A DNA stretch of 64,000 bases from Spirirestis rafaelensis WJT71-NPBG6 (GTDB lineage Bacteria > Cyanobacteriota > Cyanobacteriia > Cyanobacteriales > Nostocaceae). Positions 27,901 through 37,138 of the stretch are shown here, piece by piece; within the stretch, counting starts at the first letter, position 1; every line of letters starts with the position of its first letter. The DNA lies in contig JAHHID010000030.1 in assembly GCA_019359015.1 (NCBI GenBank), forward strand, positions 1 through 64,000. The letters run 5' to 3'. The notes under the pieces were generated by a model that worked only from the letters and a program-made list of their open reading frames with translations, was not told the origin of the DNA and ran no database searches. The position numbers were made by a program, and so were the translations under genes.

Positions 27901-29691
27901 ATGAAAAGTTCAGGTATAATTAAAAAACTATTCCCACTGCTAAACCTGTATCCGTGGGCAATTCCTGTAATTATCATCTTAGGAATTTTAACTTCTTTGT
28001 CTGAAGGGTTGGGAATTAGCTTATTTATTCCTTTTCTTCAAAGTTTAGAACCAGGAAACTCTCAATCAGGAAGTGGAACATTTTTAGGAACTATTTTAAA
28101 TAGATTATTTAGTGGTATTCCGCCAAATAATCGACTGCTAATTATTCCCTTATCTATTTTCGCGTGCGTTCTCCTGAAAAATTTCCTTGCTTATAGCAGT
28201 TCGCTTCTTTCGATTTGGCTTTATTGGCGTATTGGTTCTCAATTAGTATCTAAACTTTTTCAGCAGATATTGAGCGTTAGCTATAGTTTTTTAGACTCTA
28301 AAGAATCAGGTAAATTACTCAATACACTGCATACGGAAAGTTGGCGTGCATGTGATGCGATATTACTTTTAATTAACCTAATAATTAATTTTTCTACAGT
28401 TCTTGTTTTTGTAATATTCTTAATGCTAACTTCTTGGCAACTGACTTTGTTAGTAGCTGTTGCTTTGTTAGGAATTTCACTAATAGTTCAGCAAGTAACA
28501 CGGAAAACAAAGAAGTTAGGAAGACAAGCAGTACAGGCAAACGATCGCCTTGCTAATCGGATGATCGAAGGCTTTTATGGAATGCGGGTGATTAGAGCTT
28601 TTGGTCAAGAAGCTTACGAGCATAAGCGTTTTGAGCAGCTAACAAACGAAGTAAGTATTGCAGCACTAAAGCTGGCGAAACTCTACACCATCTCTGGACC
28701 ACTTTCGGAAGTTTTATCGGTGGCTTTGTTGGTATGCATTATGATTATCGCTTTGCAAAATAAAGCGAATCTACCGACTTTGTTAACCTTTATCTTCATG
28801 CTTTATCGCTTACAGCCATCGGTGAGGAAATTAGATAGCGATCGCGTAAATTTAATTGGTTTATTAGCATCAGTTGAAGATGTCGTATCTCTGTTAGAAA
28901 TTCCGGAGCAACAATTTATTCGTACAGGAAATGTTTATTGTCATGGTTTAAAGCGATCGCTCACATTTAAATCTGTGGGTTTCCGCTACAATCCCACAGA
29001 CAGACCTGCACTTAAAGATGTTTCTTTTTCTATTCCCAAAGGAAAAACTACAGCTATAGTTGGACCTTCAGGTGCAGGTAAATCGACACTTATCGGCTTA
29101 ATTTGCCGTTTTTATGATGTTACAGAAGGAGAAATTTACGTTGATGAATATCCCCTACGAGAATTAGATTTAGCATCTTGGCGAAATCATATTGCTATTG
29201 TCAGCCAAGATGTTTATGTCTTTAATACCACAGTGCGAGACAACATAGCCTACGGTCGTTCAGATGCTACAGAAGCCGAAGTTATCAACGCGGCTAAACA
29301 AGCAAACGCTCATGAGTTTATCATTAAATTAAGCGAAGGCTATGATACTATACTAGGCGATCGCGGCGTTCGTCTTTCCGGCGGACAAAGACAGCGCATA
29401 GCTTTAGCTCGTGCGATCGTTTGCGATCCACAAATATTTATTCTCGACGAAGCTACCAATGCGCTCGATAGCGTTTCTGAAAGTTTAATTCAAGAGGCAA
29501 TTAATACATTTGGTAAAAATCGCACAGTAATTATTATTGCCCATCGTTTATCCACAATTGAACAAGCAGATAAAATCCTTGTACTACAAGAAGGACAAGT
29601 TGTAGAACAAGGAAACTTTCAGCAATTGCTACAAAATAACGGGTTATTTTCTCAGCTTTATAATTTACAATACGGTGGAGTTGAAAACTGA
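27901..29691 (+). CDS. ABC exporter (transmembrane plus ATPase)
   Basis: A 596-residue half-transporter of the MsbA/HepA type. Residues about 15-320 hold six membrane helices; residues 345-590 hold the ATPase with Walker A GPSGAGKST, signature LSGGQRQRIALARAI, Walker B IFILDEATNALDS and the switch histidine in AHRLS. It should work as a homodimer exporting a lipid or glycolipid. It is the first gene of a rightward run with a methyltransferase, a polysaccharide deacetylase and a glycosyltransferase, which suggests a surface polysaccharide or glycolipid as cargo. HepA of heterocysts is a relative, but identity cannot be decided. Confidence 0.9.
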   Translation: MKSSGIIKKLFPLLNLYPWAIPVIIILGILTSLSEGLGISLFIPFLQSLEPGNSQSGSGTFLGTILNRLFSGIPPNNRLLIIPLSIFACVLLKNFLAYSSSLLSIWLYWRIGSQLVSKLFQQILSVSYSFLDSKESGKLLNTLHTESWRACDAILLLINLIINFSTVLVFVIFLMLTSWQLTLLVAVALLGISLIVQQVTRKTKKLGRQAVQANDRLANRMIEGFYGMRVIRAFGQEAYEHKRFEQLTNEVSIAALKLAKLYTISGPLSEVLSVALLVCIMIIALQNKANLPTLLTFIFMLYRLQPSVRKLDSDRVNLIGLLASVEDVVSLLEIPEQQFIRTGNVYCHGLKRSLTFKSVGFRYNPTDRPALKDVSFSIPKGKTTAIVGPSGAGKSTLIGLICRFYDVTEGEIYVDEYPLRELDLASWRNHIAIVSQDVYVFNTTVRDNIAYGRSDATEAEVINAAKQANAHEFIIKLSEGYDTILGDRGVRLSGGQRQRIALARAIVCDPQIFILDEATNALDSVSESLIQEAINTFGKNRTVIIIAHRLSTIEQADKILVLQEGQVVEQGNFQQLLQNNGLFSQLYNLQYGGVEN

Positions 29692-29746
29692 TATTTTCAG
29701 TTTTAATTACTCTTAAATAAAAAATAAATAAGTCTTAACCAAATAG

Positions 29747-30505
29747 ATGAAAGACACACTAAAATCAATTGCAAAGCGTACATTGCCTGCTTCTGTTCAC
29801 CGTTGGATAGGAACACAATTAAAGGGTGATAGATATATTCCACCGGTGGGTGCAATAGACTTTGGTAGTCTGCGAAGAGTAACGCCAATCAGCCGACAAT
29901 TTGGCTATGACCGAGGTTTACCGATTGACCGTTACTATATTGAAAACTTTCTCGCCAAAAATGCGGCTGATGTGAAAGGACGTGTATTAGAAATTGGTGA
30001 TAATTCTTACACACGGCAATTTGGAGGCGATCGCGTCACTCAAAGCGATGTGCTTCATATTGTCGAAGGGAACCCGCAAGCAACCATCGTTGGGGATTTA
30101 ACCAATGCCGAACACATACCCTCAGATATCTTTGACTGCTTTATCCTGACGCAAACATTGCAATGTATTTACGATACACGGGCAGCACTCAAGACAATAT
30201 ACCGTATTCTCAAGCCTGGTGGAGTTGTATTAGCTACATTTTCGGGTATTAGCTTGACACCTCCCGATGAATGGGGAGATTACTGGTGTTGGAATTTTAC
30301 CACCCAATCAGGAAAACGCCTGTTTGCAGAGTTCTTCCCAGAAGCAAATATTCAGGTAGAGAGTTACGGAAATGTGTTAGCAGCGATCGCCTTTTTGCAA
30401 GGTTTAGCAACCGAAGAACTACAAAAAGCAGAATTAGATCACCGCGATCGCTCATATGAACTACTAATAACTGTCCGCGCTGTCAAACCGAAGGAAATAT
30501 CATGA
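29747..30505 (+). CDS. Class I SAM-dependent methyltransferase
   Basis: A 252-residue methyltransferase of the type found in polysaccharide loci. The N terminus (SIAKRTLPASVHRWIG, GSLRRVTPISRQFGYDRG) is typical of cyanobacterial exopolysaccharide methyltransferases. The SAM-binding motif I is GRVLEIGDN, followed by FILTQTLQCIYDTRAALKT and ILKPGGVVLATFSGI. Its stop overlaps the deacetylase start by four bases (ATGA), so the two are coupled. It could methylate a sugar hydroxyl or the glycan end; the target is unknown. Confidence 0.88.
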   Translation: MKDTLKSIAKRTLPASVHRWIGTQLKGDRYIPPVGAIDFGSLRRVTPISRQFGYDRGLPIDRYYIENFLAKNAADVKGRVLEIGDNSYTRQFGGDRVTQSDVLHIVEGNPQATIVGDLTNAEHIPSDIFDCFILTQTLQCIYDTRAALKTIYRILKPGGVVLATFSGISLTPPDEWGDYWCWNFTTQSGKRLFAEFFPEANIQVESYGNVLAAIAFLQGLATEELQKAELDHRDRSYELLITVRAVKPKEIS

Positions 30506-31518
30506 GGATACCTGGAAGTGGCAAATTAAAGCGAATAGCAAGACGAGTGCGAAACCGCATTGCACCAGGAGGATTGATTCTCATGTACCACCGCGTAACT
30601 GAAATTGAATCCGATCCTTGGAAATTGTGCGTTAGTCCATCTTATTTTGCCGAACATTTGCAAGTATTACAAAAACTCGGCTGTGCAGTGCGCTTACAAC
30701 AATTAAACCAAACTTTAAAAAATGGTAAGCGTCCTCATCGTCAAGTAGTCATCACCTTTGATGATGGTTACACCGATAATTTGTATAACGCTAAACCTTT
30801 ATTAGAACAGTATGAAATTCCCGCTACTATCTTTCTGACAACAGGATACATGCAACAAGAGCGTGAATTTTGGTCGGATGAACTGGATAGGATATTGCTA
30901 CAACCAGGGACTTTACCAGAAGCCTTATCTTTAAATATTAACGGCACTAGCTATGAATGGAAGTTAGACGCAACAGCTAATGATAGGGATAAATCAAACA
31001 ACTTGGATGTTTTAGATGCGAGTGAACGTTATTCTCTTTACTACTCGCTTTATGAATTACTCTATCCCTTACCCGCAATAGAGCGATCGCATCTTCTAGA
31101 TCAACTACTTTTATGGGCAAACAAAAAGCCAGAATTACGTCCAACTCACCGGATGATGACAATAGAAGAATTATCTAGTTTACAACCAGGAAGCATCATC
31201 GAAGTTGGTGCTCATACAGTGACACATCCGTTTCTTGCCACAATTTCCCCAGAAGTACAGCAAAAGGAAATTCAAGAAAATAAAGTCCAACTAGAAGAGA
31301 TTTTCGGACATTCAATCGAAAGTTTTGCCTATCCCCACGGAAATTATAACAGCCAAACTAGTGAGATAGTGCGCCAAGCCGGATTTACCTGCGCTTGTAC
31401 TACTTCTGCAAACATTGTCGGCAAAAATAGCGATCGCTTTCAACTACCTCGCTTTGCTGTCGAAAATTGGGATGGGGAAGAATTTGCCAAACAATTATCA
31501 AGATGGTTCCTTAACTGA
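30502..31518 (+). CDS. Polysaccharide deacetylase family protein
   Basis: A 338-residue NodB-type deacetylase. The metal and catalytic motifs are TFDDGYTDN (near residue 88), the histidines of GAHTVTHPFL, and the ESFAYPHGNYN block. The family removes acetyl groups from N-acetylhexosamines. There is no signal peptide, so it probably acts in the cytoplasm, on a nucleotide- or lipid-linked precursor. A long inserted segment (about residues 130-210) separates the first two motifs. It overlaps the methyltransferase gene and precedes a glycosyltransferase. Confidence 0.89.
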   Translation: MRIPGSGKLKRIARRVRNRIAPGGLILMYHRVTEIESDPWKLCVSPSYFAEHLQVLQKLGCAVRLQQLNQTLKNGKRPHRQVVITFDDGYTDNLYNAKPLLEQYEIPATIFLTTGYMQQEREFWSDELDRILLQPGTLPEALSLNINGTSYEWKLDATANDRDKSNNLDVLDASERYSLYYSLYELLYPLPAIERSHLLDQLLLWANKKPELRPTHRMMTIEELSSLQPGSIIEVGAHTVTHPFLATISPEVQQKEIQENKVQLEEIFGHSIESFAYPHGNYNSQTSEIVRQAGFTCACTTSANIVGKNSDRFQLPRFAVENWDGEEFAKQLSRWFLN

Positions 31519-31545
31519 GAATGAATTTTATCTCAAAAAAACGCC

Positions 31546-32514
31546 ATGATTAGCAAGCCATTAATTTCTGGTGTAATGATTTTCTTAAATGGTGAAAAGT
31601 TCATCGAAGAAGCGATCGCCAGTGTATTTGCCCAAACTTATGATAACTGGGAACTATTATTAGTAGATGACGGTTCCACCGATAATAGCACTGCGATCGC
31701 TCAAAAGTATGCAGAGAAATATCCAGAAAAAGTCCGCTATTTAGAACATCCAAATCACCAAAATCTAGCAAAGAGTGTTTCCCGCAACCTGGGTATCAGC
31801 AAAGCTAAAGGAGAGTATATCGCCTTTTTAGACGCTGATGATATCTGGCTACCGCCAAAACTGGAAAAACAACTAGCAATTTTGCAATCATACCCTGAGG
31901 CGGGGATGGTTTACGGACCAACGCAGATGTGGTTTAGCTGGACTGGTAATCCAGAAGATATGACACGCGATCGCTACCGCAAACTTGGTGTAAAACCCGA
32001 TACATTAATTCAACCACCAAATCTGCTCCCGCTCTTTTTACGCGCAAAAGCAGAAACACCCGGTACTTGTGGAGTTTTGATTAAACGCGAAGTCGTAGAA
32101 GCTGTCGGTGGACATGAAGAAAGCTTTGGCAGTATGTACGAAGACCAAGCTTTTTTCGCGAAAATTTGCTTGAAATATCCCGTATTTATCGAGAGTGGCT
32201 GTTGGGATAAATATCGACAGCACCCTGATTCTACTTGTTATGTAGCGGAGCGAACAGGAGAATATCATATCGCAGAAATCACTCCTAGCTACGCGAATTA
32301 CTTAATTTGGCTAGAAGAATATTTGGTTAAAGAAAAACTTATAAATACTGAAGTCTGGCAGCCTTTACAAAGTGTATTATTTTTCGTGCGCCATCCTTTA
32401 ATTTATCACTATTATCGACGTATACGGCGCTTTGTCTGGAAATTCAAGGCACTACTCAATAAATCAAGGAAGAGGGGGGAAAGGAGAATTTCATCTTTGT
32501 ATTACTCTAAGTAA
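31546..32514 (+). CDS. Glycosyltransferase family 2
   Basis: A 322-residue GT-A glycosyltransferase. The donor-binding block is SGVMIFLNGEKFIEEAIASV, then LLVDDGSTDNS, and the metal-binding DXD is FLDADDIWLPPKL. ETPGTCGVLIKREVV and DQAFFAKICLKYPV follow. The C terminus is basic (RRFVWKFKALLNKSRKRGERR) and may contact the membrane. It is the last gene of the ABC-methyltransferase-deacetylase run, only 27 bases from the deacetylase. The sugar is not predictable. Confidence 0.9.
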   Translation: MISKPLISGVMIFLNGEKFIEEAIASVFAQTYDNWELLLVDDGSTDNSTAIAQKYAEKYPEKVRYLEHPNHQNLAKSVSRNLGISKAKGEYIAFLDADDIWLPPKLEKQLAILQSYPEAGMVYGPTQMWFSWTGNPEDMTRDRYRKLGVKPDTLIQPPNLLPLFLRAKAETPGTCGVLIKREVVEAVGGHEESFGSMYEDQAFFAKICLKYPVFIESGCWDKYRQHPDSTCYVAERTGEYHIAEITPSYANYLIWLEEYLVKEKLINTEVWQPLQSVLFFVRHPLIYHYYRRIRRFVWKFKALLNKSRKRGERRISSLYYSK

Positions 32515-32660
32515 TCGCGATATTAAGTCTTGCACTTTACCTAGAAGCTAGAGGAATTAATTGCACTTCTAGGTGGGGAAATGCTTATTGGGTAATGTTT
32601 TCACCCAGAATCTAGAAATCAGATAAAAATCGAAAAATCCTTCAAATAAAGATAAATTAA

Positions 32661-32698
32661 AAAACCTGGGAAAGTCGCAAAACTTACCCCAGGTTCTC
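32661..32698 (-). terminator. Terminator for the leftward thioredoxin-like gene
   Basis: An 8-bp stem (aacctggg at 32663-32670, complement at 32688-32695) is followed on the minus strand by six T residues. It lies 25 bases after the stop of the broken thioredoxin-like gene. Confidence 0.65.
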
Positions 32699-32723
32699 TA
32701 TTTCCTATACTCTACGCAAAGTT

Positions 32724-33170
32724 TCAGGGTAGTTGAGTCTTTAACGATTCAAATATTTTTGTGGTGTCATAACCTACAACAAATCCGGATTTTGAACGTT
32801 CACCTTTTTCATAAACAAAAAATTGAAAAGGAGGTGGATATATTAATGGTGCGCGGGTATACAAGTTTAATTCTTGAGTGGCTCTAGTGTCAGCGATAGC
32901 TATTTTGTATTTATCACCAAGAATTTTTTGAGCTTCTGATTTAAACTGTTCTAGAGGAATGTTATAACCTTGTATCAAATCGTCATATACATTCAGTATC
33001 GAAATTACAACTACAGGCTTGTCAGATTTCAATACTTCGGTTTAAAAAATGTCTGGAGTAAGATTCACCACATTTGATGTAGTGACAGCAATCGCTGGAG
33101 ATATGACGAGCATCAAGCTTACAACCAGTACTAAAAATACTGGGATCAATCGTTTTCCGATTATAATCAT
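32724..33170 (-). pseudogene. Exported thioredoxin-like gene broken by one TAA
   Basis: From the ATG at 33170 the frame reads a signal peptide (KRLIPVFLVLVVSLMLVISP, then AIA) and AVTTSNVVNLTPDIF, then a TAA at 33042-33044. It continues in the same frame as TEVLKSDKPVVVISILNVYDD, EQFKSEAQKILGDKYKIAIAD and RSKSGFVVGYDTTKIFESL to a normal stop at 32724 (148 sense codons with the stop ignored). The body resembles a thioredoxin-fold domain without a CXXC pair. A single base change (for example AAA or CAA to TAA) would explain the break. A shorter frame after the stop could start with TTG but would lack the signal peptide. Confidence 0.72.
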
Positions 33171-33687
33171 AATTCTCTATGTGTCGCTATAAACCTCGTA
33201 AGTAACTTACCACCGTTGAAAAACGGACATAAGGACAGTTAAGACACTTAAGTAGAAATAATTTTCTAGAAGGACAGATAAGACAGTTAAGCAGAAATAG
33301 TTGGAAATTAGCTCTGATGCAAGTTTGGCGATGTTGTCTCCTGAAATATGAGGTCAAGCGATCGCGTACAGAGATTCCAGTGAAAGCGATAGCAGGTGCA
33401 TTAATTGCGCTTCTAGGGGTAGGAATGTTGATAGGATAAAGCTTTCAACCTCAAACAACTACCCCAGTAAGAAGCGAAGAAACCCTTGATAATTCAGGAT
33501 TTTAGACTTTTGGGAGAATTACTAGAGTTTTTGGTCTGGAGATGAACCTATAGAATTAACCGAACTTGATATTATTTAATACTTGCCAACAAGTGCGATC
33601 GCATGGCAACCTTCATCTACAGAACACAATCATTACTACGAGAGCGATAATTATCTAGCCTTTGTAAATGACTTCTGAATAAACAAC
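33171..33687. other. Gene-free stretch with duplicated fragments
   Basis: Two imperfect 30-base direct copies (aaggacag...gcagaaata type) lie at 33231-33260 and 33270-33299. A 40-codon frame at 33317-33439 ends in GALIALLGVGMLIG; a diverged copy of its end (EELIALLGGEMLIG) lies at about 32553-32598, so the two flank the broken thioredoxin-like gene. No intact gene is recognised. The segment before 33688 should hold the lpxD promoter. Confidence 0.55.
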
Positions 33688-34731
33688 ATGAAATTTAGCG
33701 AAATAGTTGATAAACTCAGCCACAGTGCCACCGCAAACAGCCTCACAGCTAATAAAGAGCAAGATATCGAAATTACAGGGGTAGCAGCTGTTAATGAAGC
33801 GATCGCAGGTCATCTTAGCTACATAGAGGGACCAAAATTTGCCTCTTTTGTCCGCAAGACTAATGCTAGCGCTTTAATTTTACCAGAAGACGAAACATTA
33901 CAAAAGCTTGCGGAAGAACGCGGTATCGTTTGGATAGCCACGCGAAATCCGCGCTTGTTATTTGCTAAAGCGATCGCAGTTTTCTATCAACCATACCGTC
34001 CAACTCCAGAAATTCATCCTAGCGCGGTAATTCACCCTACAGCAAAAATTGGCACTGATGTTTACATTGGTCCCCATGTAGTGATTCAGCAAGAAGCAGA
34101 AATAGGCAATCAAGTCTGCATTCATCCGAATGCAGTAGTTTATCCAAATGCGAAAATAGGCGATCGCACAATCTTACACGCTAATTGTACCATCCACGAA
34201 CGCGCCCGCATTGGCGCAGATTGCGTAATTCACAGTGGTGCTGTCATCGGTGCAGAAGGCTTTGGCTTTGTTCCCATTGCTACCGGTTGGTTCAAAATGG
34301 AACAATCCGGTTATGTTGTCTTAGAGGATGGCGTAGAAATTGGCTGCAACAGCGCGGTAGACCGTCCATCCGTCGGCGAAACGCGCATAGGTCGCAGTAC
34401 AAAAATTGACAATTTAGTGCAAATAGCACACGGTTGCGAAATCGGTGCTTGCTGTGCTATAGCCGGACAATCTGGTATGGCAGGAGGGGTAAAAATTGGC
34501 AATCGCGTCATTTTAGCTGGACAAACAGGAATAGCCAATCAAGCGAAAATGGGTGATGGTGCGATCGCTACAGCGCAAGCGGGAATTCTTAGCGATGTTG
34601 CAGCAGGAGAAATCGTCTCTGGAACTCCGGCAATGCCTCACAAAATATTTTTGAAAGTAGCTGCGATTTATACCCGCCTACCACAAATGTATCAAACATT
34701 CAAACAATTGCAGCGTTTAGGACAAAAGTAA
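33688..34731 (+). CDS. lpxD: UDP-3-O-acylglucosamine N-acyltransferase LpxD
   Basis: A 347-residue LpxD. The N-terminal uridine-binding domain (to about residue 105) ends with AKAIAVFYQPYRPTPEIHPSA. The rest is a left-handed beta helix of hexapeptide repeats (IHPTAKIGTDVYIGPHVVI and onward), with the catalytic histidine probably that in LVQIAHGCEIG. It adds the second 3-hydroxyacyl chain in lipid A synthesis. Cyanobacteria carry this gene although their lipid A can be simplified. The gene stands alone; the neighbouring exopolysaccharide genes also concern the envelope. Confidence 0.93.
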   Translation: MKFSEIVDKLSHSATANSLTANKEQDIEITGVAAVNEAIAGHLSYIEGPKFASFVRKTNASALILPEDETLQKLAEERGIVWIATRNPRLLFAKAIAVFYQPYRPTPEIHPSAVIHPTAKIGTDVYIGPHVVIQQEAEIGNQVCIHPNAVVYPNAKIGDRTILHANCTIHERARIGADCVIHSGAVIGAEGFGFVPIATGWFKMEQSGYVVLEDGVEIGCNSAVDRPSVGETRIGRSTKIDNLVQIAHGCEIGACCAIAGQSGMAGGVKIGNRVILAGQTGIANQAKMGDGAIATAQAGILSDVAAGEIVSGTPAMPHKIFLKVAAIYTRLPQMYQTFKQLQRLGQK

Positions 34732-35201
34732 GGAGTAAGGAGTCAGAAGAAAATCATTTACAGGAAGAAAATCGCACTTCCTCCAATGTAGAGCGAAAAA
34801 ATTTGTTTTAATTCTGACTTTTGACTTTTGACTCCGTAACTCCTAACTCTTAACTCCCGTACAGACGCGAGGAATATCACGTCTCTACAACTTATAATTC
34901 CTAACTCCTGACTCCTAACTCCTGACTCCTGACTCCTAACTCCTAACTCCTGACTCCTGACTTTTGGCTCCTGACTTCTAACTCCTAATTCCTAACTCCT
35001 AACTTATTTCTGGGAAGCACTACAAAAGTGGTAGGGTTTCCCTCACTAATCAAAGTTTGATCTGAATTTAATATAAACTCAAAGGCGATAAAGAAAGCGC
35101 CTAAGAAAAACAAGATACAAGCTGATTGTGTGTTTTTTGCTAAAGCTTGAATGAACTTTTACTTCAATCACTACGCTGATTTAATGGAGGTTAATTAAGT
35201 T
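34732..35201. repeat. Gene-free stretch with tandem heptamers (ctcctga/ctcctaa)
   Basis: From about 34812 to 34857 and from 34898 to 35003 the sequence is built of degenerate contiguous heptamers of the ctcctaa/ctcctga type (about fifteen copies in the second block). The remainder to 35201 is AT-rich and should hold the hsp20 promoter; no CIRCE operator (ttagcactc with its complement) was seen. Confidence 0.85.
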
Positions 35202-35666
35202 ATGGCATTAATACGTTGGCAACCCTTCCAAGAAATGGAAACTCTGCGGCATCAAATGGATAAAATGTTTGATGAAATGGCAGGACTTAATCGCGAAATG
35301 GCAACAAAAACTTGGTCACCTGCGGTCGAATTAGAAGATACAAACGACCACATAATTTTACGCGCTGAAGTTCCTGGTCTTGAAGGTAAAGACTTAGATA
35401 TTCAAGTAGCACGGGAAGCAGTTTCCATTGCAGGTGAAACTCGCTATGAAAACAAAGCCGAAGAACGCGGTTATTTGCGCTCAGAATTCCGTTATGGGAA
35501 ATTCCAACGGACAATCCCGCTACCTGCTGCAATTAAGAATGACCAAGTACAAGCCGAATTCAAAAATGGCATTTTAATATTAACAATGCCTAAAGCCGAA
35601 GAAGCTAAAAACAAAGTTGTAAAAATCAACTTGGCAGATGGCAAAACGGCGCTTAGTGGTTCATAA
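35202..35666 (+). CDS. Small heat shock protein, Hsp20 family
   Basis: A 154-residue small heat shock protein. The N-terminal arm is WQPFQEMETLRHQMDKMFDEM; the alpha-crystallin domain covers about residues 40-140 (DTNDHIILRAEVPGLEGKDLDIQV, ERGYLRSEFRYGKFQRTIPLP) with the terminal block GILILTMPKAEEAK. It binds unfolding proteins as an oligomeric holdase, working with ClpB and DnaK. A clear ribosome binding site (atggagg) lies before the ATG. The usual I-X-I/V tail is seen only as VVKINL. Confidence 0.94.
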   Translation: MALIRWQPFQEMETLRHQMDKMFDEMAGLNREMATKTWSPAVELEDTNDHIILRAEVPGLEGKDLDIQVAREAVSIAGETRYENKAEERGYLRSEFRYGKFQRTIPLPAAIKNDQVQAEFKNGILILTMPKAEEAKNKVVKINLADGKTALSGS

Positions 35667-35716
35667 TCTACTAAACGTGTGCAAGTCTCTTTAATTGCAG
35701 TAGGTAAATAATTAAA

Positions 35717-35762
35717 AACTGCGATCGCACTACATTACAAAAAAGCGATCGCGGTTATTTTA
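35717..35762 (+). terminator. Terminator-like hairpin after hsp20
   Basis: A 12-bp stem built around two HIP1 octamers (aactgcgatcgc at 35717-35728 with gcgatcgcggtt at 35745-35756, one G-T pair) is followed by attttattc. It lies about 50 bases after the hsp20 stop. Confidence 0.6.
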
Positions 35763-35776
35763 TTCAAATACCGATG

Positions 35777-36007
35777 TTATAAATCGTTTAAATCATCCTC
35801 ACTTTCATCAGAAGCAGCGTGAGGTAATATGGAGCGCTCATCATCTGCGATCCGCGTGGGTACACCTAAATGCTTACGAGCATCTTGCTCTGCAATATTA
35901 CGGTCTTCTTCAGTATCAAACTGTTGCTCATCCAGGAGATATTTACTACGTGCTGCTTGATCTTGACTTGGAGCTTGACCATTCTTCCACTTATATTTAA
36001 AGTCCAT
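35777..36007 (-). CDS. Small acidic hypothetical protein
   Basis: A 76-residue hydrophilic protein (MDFKYKWKNGQAPSQDQAAR, then FDTEEDRNIAEQDARKHLGV) with an acidic C terminus (SDESEDDLNDL). It has no membrane segment or known motif and is probably partly disordered. I recognise no family. The convergent arrangement with hsp20 and the uninterrupted frame support a real gene, but with modest certainty. Confidence 0.62.
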   Translation of the reverse strand: MDFKYKWKNGQAPSQDQAARSKYLLDEQQFDTEEDRNIAEQDARKHLGVPTRIADDERSILPHAASDESEDDLNDL

Positions 36008-36133
36008 AAATAAACCTCAACTCATGACTCGCATTTAATCTCATTGCTTTTACCGAGTACCTCTAACGCAAGATAGGTTAAGGAAATTATATTTACCGTG
36101 ATTTTGGGGGATGTTTGTAATTTGCCGCGTGAA

Positions 36134-36181
36134 AAAAGCGCGATCGCGTTTTCAAATGTCACAGAATGCGATCGCGCTTAT
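36134..36181 (-). terminator. Terminator of the HdrB-like gene
   Basis: A 12-bp stem built on HIP1 sequences (aagcgcgatcgc at 36136-36147 with gcgatcgcgctt at 36168-36179) is followed on the minus strand by six T residues. It is downstream of the leftward HdrB-like gene; two further small hairpins (acgacttta/gtcgt and aagcgtt/aacgctt) lie between. Confidence 0.65.
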
Positions 36182-36232
36182 TTAATAATGTAGTAACGAC
36201 TTTAGTCGTTAAATTAAGCGTTAAAACGCTTA

Positions 36233-37138
36233 CTACAAGCCTAATTTCTCCAATACAGGCTTAGTCGAAACAATGTGCCTTTCTAAACCTAGTTCTTGCG
36301 GACTAATACCTAGCGCCAAAGCAATCAACTGTGGTAAATGCAACACCGGCAAACCTAATTTTTGCCCGATGACTTTTTCCACCTCAGGCTGACGAGAATC
36401 TAAATTCAAATGACACAGCGGACAAGGTGTAACAATACAATCAGCACCAGATGTTAGCGCATCTTGAATATGCATCCCCGCCATCTTAAAAGATTGGGTA
36501 GTAGCATAACTCGAAAGGGGCCATCCGCAACATTGCGTCCGACCTCGGTAATAAATTGGCGTTGCACCCACACTCCGAAAAACATTTTCCATCGCTTCCG
36601 GTTGGAAAGGGTCATCATAAGGCATAGATTTTTGGGCACGCAGAAGATAACAGCCATAAAAAGCCGCGCATTTTAACCCACTCAACTTACGGGTGACTCG
36701 TTTTTCAATTTCCTCTATACCATAATCTGTTACCAAAGCATACAGGAGATGTTTAACTTCAGTACTTCCCCGATAAGGAGAACAGCTTTCTTTTTCTAAA
36801 AAGCCATTAACTTTATCGATGTATTGGGGATCTGTTTTTTGGCATTCTTTCAAACGATCATCAACATGACCAATCACACCTTGACAAGTGCTGCAATGTG
36901 TGAGTAGCGGCAAATTTAATTCTTCTGCTAAAGCAATATTCCGGGCATTAACCGTATCTTCCAACAGTTGGGAATCTTCCTTAAAAGTGCCCGAACCGCA
37001 GCAAGCAGCCTTTTTCAATTCTACCAGTTCAATACCCAGAGCTTTAGTCAAAGCTTTGGTTGACAAGCTTAACTCGCGGCAAGCACCTTGGGCAACACAA
37101 CCTGGGAAGTAAGCGTATTTTAGCGTCTGAGATAGCAT
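36233..37138 (-). CDS. HdrB-like CCG-domain iron-sulphur protein
   Basis: A 301-residue protein of the heterodisulfide-reductase subunit B family, which has two cysteine-rich CCG domains. Visible cysteine motifs are YFPGCVAQGACRE, KKAACCGSGTFKE, LTHCSTCQGVIG, FYGCYLLR, RTQCCGWPLSSY and VTPCPLCHLNLD. In methanogens such domains hold unusual iron-sulphur clusters that reduce disulfides; in succinate dehydrogenases a related SdhE/SdhC subunit contacts quinone. Cyanobacteria have this protein without an HdrA or HdrC, so its partner and reaction remain unknown. It is probably peripheral to a membrane or soluble. It stands alone. Confidence 0.87.
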   Translation of the reverse strand: MLSQTLKYAYFPGCVAQGACRELSLSTKALTKALGIELVELKKAACCGSGTFKEDSQLLEDTVNARNIALAEELNLPLLTHCSTCQGVIGHVDDRLKECQKTDPQYIDKVNGFLEKESCSPYRGSTEVKHLLYALVTDYGIEEIEKRVTRKLSGLKCAAFYGCYLLRAQKSMPYDDPFQPEAMENVFRSVGATPIYYRGRTQCCGWPLSSYATTQSFKMAGMHIQDALTSGADCIVTPCPLCHLNLDSRQPEVEKVIGQKLGLPVLHLPQLIALALGISPQELGLERHIVSTKPVLEKLGL

